Source: Paratrimastix pyriformis (Eukaryota; Preaxostyla; Paratrimastigidae). From it: a stretch of DNA of 64,000 nt. Position numbers and translations under genes: made by a program. Under the pieces are notes generated by a model. The model was not told the DNA's origin. It was given only the letters and a program-made list of their open reading frames with translations, and ran no database searches. This document shows, one piece after another, positions 55,501 through 64,000 of the stretch. The DNA is taken from positions 261,501-325,500 of the forward strand of contig JAPMOS010000015.1 of NCBI GenBank assembly GCA_027972325.1, given 5' to 3'. How positions within the stretch are numbered: the stretch's first letter is position 1; each line of letters starts with the position of its first letter.

Positions 55501-58500
55501 GTTGTTGGCCCTTCTCCTCCTCCCGGCTGACGATTGCATTGTCGCTGCCCTCCCCACACACCCACACAGGACCAGCGCACGGGCTTCGGCGTGCTGATCT
55601 GCGTCTCGGGCGACAAGTACGAGGGCCAGTGGCACGAGGGCGCCCAGCACGGATCCGGTCCGCCCGCCGCCCCTCCTCCTCCTCCTCCTCATCCTCCTCC
55701 TCCTCATCCTCCTCATCCTCCTCATCCTCATCCTCATCCTCCTCATCCTCCTCATCCTCCTCATCCTCCTCATCCTCCTTCTCGACTGCCGCCTCCGGCC
55801 CCGCCACTCACCAGCCTCCCCTTTCCCTCTCCCCGGCCCCCCCGACGGCGCGCAGGGACCTGCACGTACGCCAACCAGGACGTGTACGAGGGCGAGTGGG
55901 TCGACGGCAAGCGTGACGGGCGCGGCTTCTGCGTGTACGCCAACAAGGACAAGTACGAGGGCTTCTGGCACCGCGACCAGCCCGACGGGGAGGGCGTCTG
56001 CGCCTACGCCTCGGGCGAGAAGTACGACGGCTTCTGGGAGGCCGGCAAGCGGCACGGCAAGGGCAACTGCGTGTGGCCCGACCAGACAAGCTACCAGGGC
56101 GACTGGCGCAACGACAGGAGACACGGTCCGCCCCGCCTCCCCTCCCCCTCTTCCCCCCCCCCCCCCCCCCCCCCCCCCCGGGCACTGCCGGGCATGCGTT
56201 TCATCGGTGCGGCTCTCGGGTGGGCTGGGTTGGGTGGGGGTGGGATGGTGCTGGTGCAGGGACGGGGACGTGTGTGTACCCGTCGGGGAACATCTACACG
56301 GGCGAGTGGGCCGAGGACCTGCGCAAGGGCAAGGGCACGTACATCTTCTACGACCCGCCCTCGACCGACGAGTACCTCGTCCCCCCGGGCTCCGACAGTC
56401 CGCCCCCCATCCCGTCCCTTTTTTTTTTTTTTGGTTAAACCACTCTTATTGGAAGAAATCTCCAAACAAGAGGGTACAGTGGCTTCAAGCCCAAAGGGCA
56501 AAGAAGATACTGTGTACCCGCAGACAGCCAAAAAGTAACACAAAGAACCGATGACCAGAACAAAGAAACAAAGTCCGAGTAAGAAAAATCTCAAAGAACA
56601 ATCACATAACAAACCAGGGGGGAGAACGACCCATACCCCACCGGTTATAAGTGCGCCACACATAAATCCGACGACACCCGTACTTCAGCAACCAATTCCC
56701 CATCCCAGCCAAACGCGAGATCGGTGCAGGGGCGGGCTTCTGGGGCTTCGGCTTAGGAGCGGAAGCTTCCACTGCCTCACGGGCCTCGCGGGCCTCCCGA
56801 GCAGCGACTTCTCCTCGCGTCATAGCAAAGCAGCCTTCCTCATTCTTTGCACCTCCTTCTTCTGCTTTGGACATGGCTGGAGGGGCGGTGCCTTGAGGCT
56901 GGGTGGAGACGACTTAGGCTCGAAAGCGGCACAGAGGCCGCTTTCTCCTCCACAGGCGGTTGTGGTGCTTTGCGACTCGGAATTACATTGCTCATCTTTC
57001 TCTTCACTCCCAGCGCTGAAGCAGGAAGCAGAGCCGATTGAGGTGGAGGTGCGGGAGTGGACCCGCTGATGATGCATTCCTCCTCAGACTCAGTGGCGTC
57101 CGGGTCACATTCAGACTCAGTGGCATCCGGGTCACACTCAGACTCAGTGGTGGAGTCTTCATGCGCCCCGGACCAGGACCACCTCCAAGTTGACGTTCAG
57201 CTGATTGGGCAATGAGAACAGCAATCGCATTCACTAAAATGGCACCCTGTTCCAAAATAGCATCACGAGTAGCACCATAACAACCATCTTGGGTCGTGCA
57301 CAGGCCACGAGGCAAACGAGCAGTGAAGAATGATTCAATATACTCAGGTGTCGGACGAGCATGATTCAAAAGAGTGGCACCAATAACAAGAGCATGCCGC
57401 ATCGAATTAGTAACGTCAAAGCCAATTTTGGCAAATTGCGGCGGAGGAGATCTTGCATTCTCGTAAGGATCCGCAAACAAATGTTCAATCATTTCCAAAC
57501 ATGATTCATTGGCCACAAACTGGCTTGAATCAATAATCGGAACATCCTTGGGAGGCATCAAATGCCAACCCAACGGAAGAAGATTGGAAAATTGAGAGTG
57601 GCTATAACTGCGGGGGGCCCATCCCGTCCCTCCCATCCCGTCCCTCCCATCCCCATGCCCCGCTGGGGAGTCTTGCGTCTGCTGGGCGGGCCGATGCTGA
57701 CCCGGGATGCTGGTGGTGGTGGTGGTGGTGGTGGTGGTGGTGGTGGTGGTGGTGGTGGTGGTGGTGGTGGTGGTGGTGGTGGTGGTGGCGGTGGCGGTGG
57801 CGGTGGCGGTGGCGGTGGCGGTGGCGGTGGCGGTGGCGGTGGCGGTGCAGTGGCGGCCCCGACGGGGTCCCCGTCGAACAAGTACGAGGGCGACTTCGAC
57901 CAGGACATGCGCCAGGGCCAGGGCGAGTGCGTCTACTCGAACGGGGACCGCTACGTGGGCGCCTGGGCGGCCGACATGCGCAACGGGGAGGGCACCATGT
58001 ACTACGCCACCGGCGAGAAGTACTCCGGCCAGTGGAAGAGCGACGAGCGGTCCGCGGCCCCCACAGCCCCCGACCTCCCCGCCCGAGCTGCCCCAGCCCC
58101 CCCCTCCGGGCCGCCCCCCGTCTGATCCGTGCCTTCCGGGTTGCTGGATGGGTGGGTGGGTGGGTGGCGGGTGGGTGGCTGCAGGACGGGCTTCGGGTTC
58201 ATGGTGGACGCCGAGCAGAACGAGTACGAGGGCCAGTGGGACGCGGGCCGCCGGACGGGCCAGGGCACCTGCCGCTACTGCACGGGGGACACGTACACGG
58301 GCCAGTGGCGCGACGACATGCGTGACGGCCAGGGCACATGCGAGTACGCCACGGGCGACCGCTACGAGGGCCAGTGGGTCGAGGACATGCGCGAGGGCCA
58401 CGGGTCGGCCTGCCGCCCCCGCCTGCCCTGCCACCACATCGCATGCCATCCCCACACACCCCACACCCCACATGCCTAATGCCGCTTCCATCATCACCCC

Positions 58501-60266
58501 CGGCCCTCATCCGTCCGCATTCCCTCCGGCCCGCGTGTGGCTGCCTGTCTGCTGCTGCTGCTGCTGCTGCTGGCCGTGGGCAGGGTCTGCACGCACGCCA
58601 ACGGGGACCGGTACGAGGGCGACTGGCACGGGGACGTCCGCAGCGGGCGGGGCACCATGCAGTACGCCAACGGGGACTCGTACATGGGCGACTGGGTCGA
58701 CGACCTGCCCGACGGCCACGGGCTCATCGTCTACGCCAACGGGGACCGCTACGAGGGCTCCTTCGCGGCCGGCTGCAGGAACGACCACGGCCTGCTCACC
58801 CTCAGCAACGGCATGAAGTTCGACGGTCCGCACCCCACCCCAGGCACCACCCCAGGCACCACCCCGCCTGCTGGGGGAATGACCGGCCTCACGCTCGCCC
58901 CGACCCCCTCTCGAACCGCCCGCAGGGATGTGGCTGCGGGACCTGCAGCACGGCGACGGGCTGATCGTCTTCCCGGACGGGGCCTCCTACCGGGGCACAT
59001 GGCGCGACGGCAAGATCGCCGACAAGGGCACGTTCACCTCCCCCACCGGTCCGCCCTCCTCCACACACCCTCGCCCCCGCCCAATCCTCCTCTCGGCCAC
59101 CGCCGCCCCGCCCGCCCAGGGACCCAGGTCTTGATGATGATGTCGGCTGTGTGGTGGCTGGGGGGCGGGCGGTGGTGGGGGGCAGGGGGCATGTCCTACG
59201 AGGTGCAGTGGCAGCTCAATGAGCGGGTGGGGGTCGCCACCTACGCGGACGGCAGCCGGTACGAGGGCGAGTTCGACAACTGCATGCGCAACGGCCGGGG
59301 CACCTTCACCAGCGCCTCGGGGGAGCGATACGCGGGCGACTGGGAAAACGACGCGCGCCACGGCCAGGGCAGCTGCACCTACGCCAACGGGGACGTCTAC
59401 GTGGGCAGCTGGGACCACGACATGCGCACGGGCGAGGGCACCATGACCTACGCCAGCGGGGACCTCTACCAGGGCGGCTGGGCGGACAACCTGCGCTCGG
59501 GCAAGGGCACCTTCACCGCCTCGGACGGCCAGAAGTACGCCGGCGACTGGGACCAGGACAACATCCGCGGCCGGGGCATCGTCACCGAGACCAACGGGGA
59601 CGTCTACGAGGGCGACTTCGTCGACGGCAACCGGACGGGCGCCGGTCGGTGTCGGTTCGCCAACGGGGACAAGTACGAGGGTCCCTGGGTCAACGGGGCC
59701 CGCGAGGGGCCCAACGGCACCATGGAGTACGCCACGGGCGAGTGCTACGTGGGCGCCTGGAAGAACGACGTCCGCGAGGGATTCGGCATGTGCCGCTACC
59801 CCAACGGTCCGCCCCTTGATGACCCCTTGATGACCCCTTGATGACCCCTTGATGACCCCTTGATGACCCCTTGATGACCCCTTGATGACCCCTTGATGAC
59901 CCCTTGATGACCCCTTGATGACCCCTGCCGTGCTCACAGACTGACTGACCGTGTGGGTCTCGGGTTGTTGTTGATGATGGCTGGCGGGCAGGGGACGTGT
60001 ACGAGGGCGAGTGGCTCAACGACTGCCGCCACGGGCGGGGCCGCCTCAAGTACGCCAACGGGGAGATCTACGAGGGCGGCTGGCGGGCCAACAAGCGCTT
60101 CGGCAAAGGCCGCTGCACCTACCCCAACGGCAACGCCTACGAGGTCCGTGCCGCGCCTCCCCCACTGCCCACCCCACCCCACTGCCCCCCGCCGGAGGGA
60201 GGCATCTGTCTCACGCGGGTGGCCGTCTGTGGTGTGGTTCATCCACAGGGCGAGTGGACCGGCTGA
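52582..60266 (+). CDS. MORN-repeat protein with about 52 MORN motifs
   Basis: The tentative start, ATG 52582 (MQSPDPK), splices in phase to [20 protein letters not shown]. From there the whole protein is MORN repeats of about 23 residues (consensus GxGxxxYxxGDxYEGxWxxG), such as [42 protein letters not shown] and [20 protein letters not shown] count about 52 Y/F-x-G-x-W/F cores. It ends NAYEGEWTG at TGA 60266, with no catalytic domain (no SET, kinase or GEF). MORN proteins are structural or lipid-associated scaffolds in cilia, membrane junctions and cell cortex. About 20 introns, nearly all starting GTCCG and falling at repeat edges; the one at 56399-57847 is about 1.45 kb because of a retroposed insertion and a GGT/GGC microsatellite. 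Length about 1,250 residues. Confidence 0.9.
53640..53725 (+). repeat. GGCGGCTGGGTG 12-mer minisatellite in intron
   Basis: About seven copies of GGGCGGCTGGGT in the MORN-gene intron after the donor at 53613. Confidence 0.93.
54670..54795 (+). repeat. GTGTCTGTGCCC repeat in intron
   Basis: Alternating TGTGTC and TGTGCCCG units, about 20 hexamers, filling a MORN-gene intron up to the acceptor before [10 protein letters not shown]. Confidence 0.93.
55674..55795 (+). repeat. CCTCAT/CCTCCT repeat in intron
   Basis: About 20 CCTCAT and CCTCCT units, a pyrimidine-rich microsatellite in a MORN-gene intron. Confidence 0.9.
56156..56179 (+). repeat. Poly-C run in MORN intron
   Basis: About 24 consecutive C in the intron that follows the exon ending in RNDRRHG. 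Confidence 0.9.
56420..57617 (-). mobile_element. Poly(A)-tailed retroposed insertion with 14 bp target-site duplication
   Basis: A block of markedly lower GC inside one MORN intron. The plus strand opens with about 13 T (56420-56432), i.e. a poly(A) tail in minus orientation, with AATAAG about 14 nt before it. The same 14 bases, CCCATCCCGTCCCT, occur on both sides (56406-56419 and 57618-57631), a target-site duplication of the TPRT kind. The element is antisense to the MORN gene and starts about 20 bp after the GTCCG donor. It has open frames on the minus strand: 57558-57004 (184 residues, [20 protein letters not shown]) and 56874-56602 (90 residues, Ala/Glu/Pro-rich then basic). No reverse transcriptase, no terminal repeats. 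Either a non-autonomous LINE-mobilised element or a retrocopy of a host mRNA. The intact tail and duplication suggest it is young. Confidence 0.8.
57713..57847 (+). repeat. (GGT)n/(GGC GGT)n microsatellite
   Basis: About 23 GGT followed by about 11 GGCGGT units, ending at the acceptor CAG before [16 protein letters not shown]. It reads as polyglycine in one frame, but the splice phase places it in the intron. Confidence 0.9.
59816..59927 (+). repeat. CCCCTTGATGA 11-mer minisatellite
   Basis: About ten perfect copies of CCCCTTGATGA in the last-but-one MORN-gene intron, just after the donor GTCCG. Confidence 0.95.
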
Positions 60267-60786
60267 GGGGCTGCCCCGGCCGTGGCTCCGAGGGGCCACA
60301 CAGCCATCCATCCATTCTCTCGTCCCCTCCCCTCATCCTCACTCCTCTCATCCTCTCTCGCATCCTCTCCTCTCATTGGCTTCGCTTGTTTCTCTTTGTC
60401 TTCATCCGCACCGCACCGCGGGGCTGGTGTGTTGTTGTACCCATATCATATCCCTCCCTCCGCCTCCCCTTTCCCCCCTCTCCTTCCTGGCTTCACCATC
60501 CCTCACCCGCACACCGCACACCCACTGGGCTGGGCCGTTGCGGCCGAGGATCCATCCTCCTGCCCCGCCCTAACCCGCGCCTTCCCGCCGCCCTCATCCT
60601 CCGCCTCCCTCCCCCATGGGCGAAGTGGTGGGGTCGTTTGTTGGTGTGCCCGTGGGGCCGCTCGGTGAGAGCCGATCCCACCCGCGAAAAGAAGCCGAGC
60701 AGAGCGAGGGAAACCCGTCTTTGCTTTGCGCCGACCCGAAAGCCGAGCGGGCTGAGGGAGGGGAGGAACGGCGGCGTCTGTGTTGC
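60267..60786. other. Intergenic region between convergent genes
   Basis: About 520 bp of pyrimidine-rich then mixed sequence between the MORN stop and the probable UBE2O stop, presumed 3' UTRs. It has TCCTCTC-type low complexity and no coding signal. Confidence 0.5.
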
Positions 60787-63700
60787 TCATGGCTCGCCCT
60801 GCGAGGGCTGGGCCGGGGGCTGGAGGGCGGCCAGCATGGGCCCCAGTCGGGCCACGAGGGCCTTCAGGCGCAGCTTGAAACCTCGGGTGGGGGCCGCAAT
60901 CAGCGGGGCCGGGGCTGCCGCGGTCGTGGTGGAAGGGGCTGGGCTGCTGCTGGTGGTGGCGGTGATGGGGGGGAGGGCCACCGGGGCTGGGGGTGTGGCC
61001 TCGGGGCTGGGGGCGGGCGCCGGGCTGGGGCCGTGCAAGTGGCGGTGGCGGTGGCGGGGCCCTCGGCGAGCATTCCCTCCAGCCGTCGCAGCAGGGGCGC
61101 CCGTACATCCAGGTACAGCGCCCGCACGATCTCCCCAAAGCCCTGCGTCCGCCACCGGGTGAGAGTGGGTGGTGTCATCATGGGTGTCATGGGTGTCATG
61201 GATGCCACGAGTGGAGTGCCATGAGTGACATGGATGCCATGCCAGGAATGCCGCGAGTGCAATAGCAATGGTGGCGGCGGCGGGGGCAGGGACAGACCAC
61301 TGGCGGGGCGGGGATAGTGACGGTGAGGGTCTCCATGGTGAGCAGGAGGGCGTTCTCGTTGTACTGCATGGCCCGCTCGGCGAAGGCCGGGTCGGAGAGG
61401 TGCCGCTCGAAGCCGGCCTCGTTGTAGAAGGGCGCCTCGTTGAGGACCAGCCCCTGGATGGAGAGCAGCACCTGGAGCAGGGTGCTCTGGCCCGGGTGCC
61501 ACCGCTCGACCGACGTCCCGTCCCACGTGTTCAGCACAGACAGGCACACCTTGCCTGCGGCAGGCCCATCCACCCATCCACCCACCCACCCCATCCACCC
61601 AACCGAGGTGAGACCACAGGAGCAGGAGGAGGAGGAGGAGGAGGAGGAGCAGGAGGAGGAGGAGCAGGAGGAGGAGCAGGAGGAGGAGGAGCAGGAGCAG
61701 GAGGAGCAGGAGCAGCAAGAGAAAGCAGGCAACAGGCAGAAGGCAGACGCATCGGGGGCGGGCGGGGCAGACCGTCGGTGTAGAGGTTGGGGTTGAGCCT
61801 GTCTCTGGTGCAGCTGAGGAAGCTCACCTCGGGCGGGTCGCGGGGGAAGCTGTCGGGCAGCCGAATGTCGAAGAAGAAGACCCCGTCCTCGTAGGGCGTC
61901 CGCCCCGGGCCGACGATCATGGCCCGGAGCAGGTCCATCCGCTGCTCGGAGACCCGCACCACAATGCTGGGCCACCCACCCGCCCCGGGGCGCAGGCCCT
62001 CGCGCAGGGTGGCCCACTCGCGCCGCACGGCACCCGCAGACACGCGGCCAACCTGCGCCCGCAACGCCCGCCACCCCCACCAACACCGACAAGCACAGCG
62101 TCCCGATCAATGGAGCGCTCGCAAGGAGATGTGCGAGGCCGGTGGGGGCAGTGGGGGAGAGGGGGGGGGGTCACGGACGGGGGTCTCGGCGTAGCGATGG
62201 TCGGGGAGCTCGGGGACGGTGCCAAAGGGCTCCACGGCGGCCATGAAGAGCGGCGCCGCCGGGGCGGGTGTGGCTGCGGATGTCGTCAGGCTCGGGGCCG
62301 GGCTGGGCGAGGGGGTGGCCGTCGGCAGGCTGGCCGGTGAGGGGGCCGCGGGAGAGCGGGCGACGGAGGATGGGGCCTGGGAAGATGGGACCGGGGATGG
62401 AGCAGCGGCTGGCGGGGCAGCAGCGGCAGGGGCGGGCGCCTGGGGGGAGGCGGATGGCGGCTCGGCGATGGCGGCCGCGCCCTCGCGGAGCCGTTCGGCC
62501 TGGCGGGTCCCGGCGGCGGCCGGGGTGAGGTCGCGGGCGATCCGGTCGAGGAAGCTGAGCGCCCCCATCCAGGGCTGGGCGTGGCTCGTGGCCAGGGTGG
62601 GCCGGAGCAGGGCGGGGGGCGGCAGGAGGACCCCCTGGGGCGTGTGCAGATCGGGCATGGCCCGGTCGGCCTCCGTCTCGGCCCCGGGGCCCTCGGGGCC
62701 CTGCCCGCCGCCGCTTGGGGCGCGCCCTCCGGGCGGCTGTGGGGGCGCCATCGAGCGCCGGGTGCGGGACAGCAGCCCAAACCCGGACGCCCGCCGCCGC
62801 AGGCTGCTCTGGGCCCACTCGTCGTACTCCTCCCCCTCGTCCTCCTCCTCCTCATCCCCCTCCTCCTCCTCCTCCTCCCCCTCCTCCTCCTCTCCGTCTC
62901 CACCCTCGTCCTCGTTCTCGGCCGCTCTCCTCTTCTTCTTCCTCTTGGCCTCCTTCTTGGCCTCGGTGGCGCCCTTGCCCTCCGGGCCCTCGGCCTCCTG
63001 GTCGGCGTCGTCCCCGGGCAGGTGGCGGTCGGCCCGGTCCCTGACGAGGCGCCCCTCGAGCATGGTCTGGCCCCGGGCCCCCAGCACCGCGCCCCACTCC
63101 TCGTCCGGCCAGCCGCCCAGCCCGGCCGCCATGGCCCGCCGGGTGGCCACGCCCCACTCGGCCGTCTCCGGATCGGTGTCCGGGTCGACCCAGTCCTCGG
63201 CCGGCCCGGCGCGCCACTGCAGCCGAGGGATTGAGGAGGTGGGGTTGTGTGAGGATGGGATGGTCCGGGGATGTCCCACAGAATGAAGGGGATTCGGTCA
63301 CGGGGGATCGGGGGATCGGAAGGTGGGGGCCGACCTGGCGGTTGAGCGGGGGCCGGGCGCCGAAGAAGCGCCTGTGGATGGGGCCCGGCAGGCGGGCCGC
63401 GTGGCGCCAGCCCTCCATGTAGCCCCAGTCGGGGTCCAGGTCCTGGGCCCAGACCTCGGCCGGGTCGTAGTCGTACTGGGGCACGTCCTCCTCGGGGGTG
63501 GGGCGCCCCGGCAGCCAGGCGTCCCCCGCGAAGGTGTGCGGGCCGGCCATGGCCACCGGGTAGGGGGCCGTCCGGGAGAGGGCGTCCTCACGCAGCACAC
63601 GGATGGCCACCGAGATCGGGGGCTGGGCGGCCGGCGGAGGCGGGCAGAGGTCGGGCAGCGAGCGGGTCTGCAGGCCCGCCATGGGGACCCGGTACCGGTC

Positions 63701-63981
63701 CAGGTCGCCAATCAGGGTGGCGAAGATGTTCCCCGTCAGGGAGTCCTGCACCCGGGCAGACACGGCTGCGGCCCCCCCAGCGCCATCGAGGACCAGAGAG
63801 GTCGGAAGTGAGGCAAACAGAAGGATGAGGCGGAGGGGGCAGACCCTCGTCCCGGTTCTGCTCCTGGTCGGCCTCGTCGCCTTCCTCGCCTTCCTCGCCC
63901 CCGTCGTCCTCCTCGCCGCCCCCGGCGCCCTCGTCCTCCTCGTCCACGTCGACGGGGGCCACCGACTCGACCGATGCCCAC
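60787..63981 (-). CDS. UBE2O: E2/E3 hybrid ubiquitin-conjugating enzyme UBE2O (5' partial)
   Basis: The gene enters from beyond 64000. N-terminal exons here are acidic (DVDEEDEGAGGGEEDDGGEE) and then VQDSLTGNIFATLIGDLDRY and ISVAIRVLREDAL. A nuclear-localisation-like stretch (KKEAKRKKKRRAAENEDEGG) is followed by a Glu-rich run. After FGTVPELPDHRY the UBC domain begins (about 62080 downward): AVRREWATLREGLRP, VVRVSEQRMDLLRAMIVGPG, RTPYEDGVFFFDIRLPDSFP, LNPNLYTDG, KVCLSVLNTWDG (catalytic Cys in KVCLS), LLQVLLSIQGLVLNEAPFYN and EAGFERHLS. This is the extended E2 of the UBE2O/BIRC6 type, which acts as a combined E2/E3 on misfolded or orphan subunits. The C-terminal exon has GEIVRALYLDVRAPLLRRLE; the final frame is uncertain, ending at 60787 (TRGFKLRLKALVARLGPML) or about 60900. 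Confidence 0.92.
61622..61722. repeat. (GGA/GCA)n trinucleotide repeat
   Basis: About 33 GGA and GCA triplets in the UBE2O intron that splits the UBC domain (TCC/TGC in the sense strand). Confidence 0.92.
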
Positions 63982-64000
63982 TCGAGGACCGCCCCCAGCC

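Noticed and set aside
56420-57617. LTR-type element
   Set aside because: No terminal repeats were seen, and the A tail with a 14 bp duplication points to LINE-type retroposition.
57004-58497. Minus-strand frame of nearly 500 residues spanning the retroposed element and MORN exons
   Set aside because: Only the part inside the inserted element can be real; the rest is antisense of MORN exons and the GGT repeat.
57707-58816. Long plus-strand frame beginning with polyvaline or polyglycine
   Set aside because: It is the GGT/GGC microsatellite and shadow frames of MORN exons. The splice phase at the CAG ending 57847 puts the repeat in the intron.
1-64000. tRNA, rRNA or snRNA genes
   Set aside because: No cloverleaf-type A/B box pair or conserved rRNA/snRNA segment was recognised by eye; a covariance-model scan would be decisive.

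Overview
The window is a gene-dense, GC-rich stretch of a eukaryotic nuclear genome, most likely a free-living amorphean protist (opisthokont, nucleariid/Fonticula-like, or a relative). The evidence is the gene content: eIF3h, RFC5, an ABCF3/GCN20 ATPase, ERH, FRA10AC1, UBE2O, TTC5, a RING/B-box/coiled-coil protein, and a TmcB-type TPR membrane protein of the kind known from Dictyostelium and chytrids. The species cannot be fixed from sequence alone. Almost every gene is split by short introns (about 45-250 bp). Later exons are very GC-rich and proteins carry long Pro/Ala/Gln tracts.

Layout, left to right: TmcB-like membrane protein (+, 5' end outside the window); SMP-30-like beta-propeller (-); ABCF3 (-); eIF3h (+); RFC5 (-); RING/B-box protein (+); small basic ORF (-, tentative); ERH with a polyQ tail (+); giant Pro/Gln-rich protein (-); F-box-like multipass membrane protein (-); secreted CBM9-like protein (+); calponin-homology protein (-); secreted trypsin-like protease (+); MYND zinc-finger protein (-); AN1 zinc-finger protein (+); TTC5 (-); FRA10AC1 (+); large unknown low-complexity protein (-); MORN protein with about 52 repeats (+); UBE2O (-, 5' end outside the window). 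Strands alternate almost perfectly, so most neighbours are head-to-head or tail-to-tail. Start codons of divergent partners are often only 36-120 bp apart.

The strongest unusual signal is the 5' splice site. Wherever reading frame fixes both intron borders, the intron starts GTCCG or GTCTG (GTCYG), not GTRAG. Other points of interest are a GC gradient from AT-richer first exons to very GC-rich 3' exons, introns that nearly all carry their own minisatellite or long C run, and one 1.2 kb poly(A)-tailed retroposed insertion with a 14 bp target-site duplication in a MORN-gene intron. No tRNA, rRNA or CRISPR array was recognised. Exon borders are given where the frame proves them; elsewhere gene spans are given.
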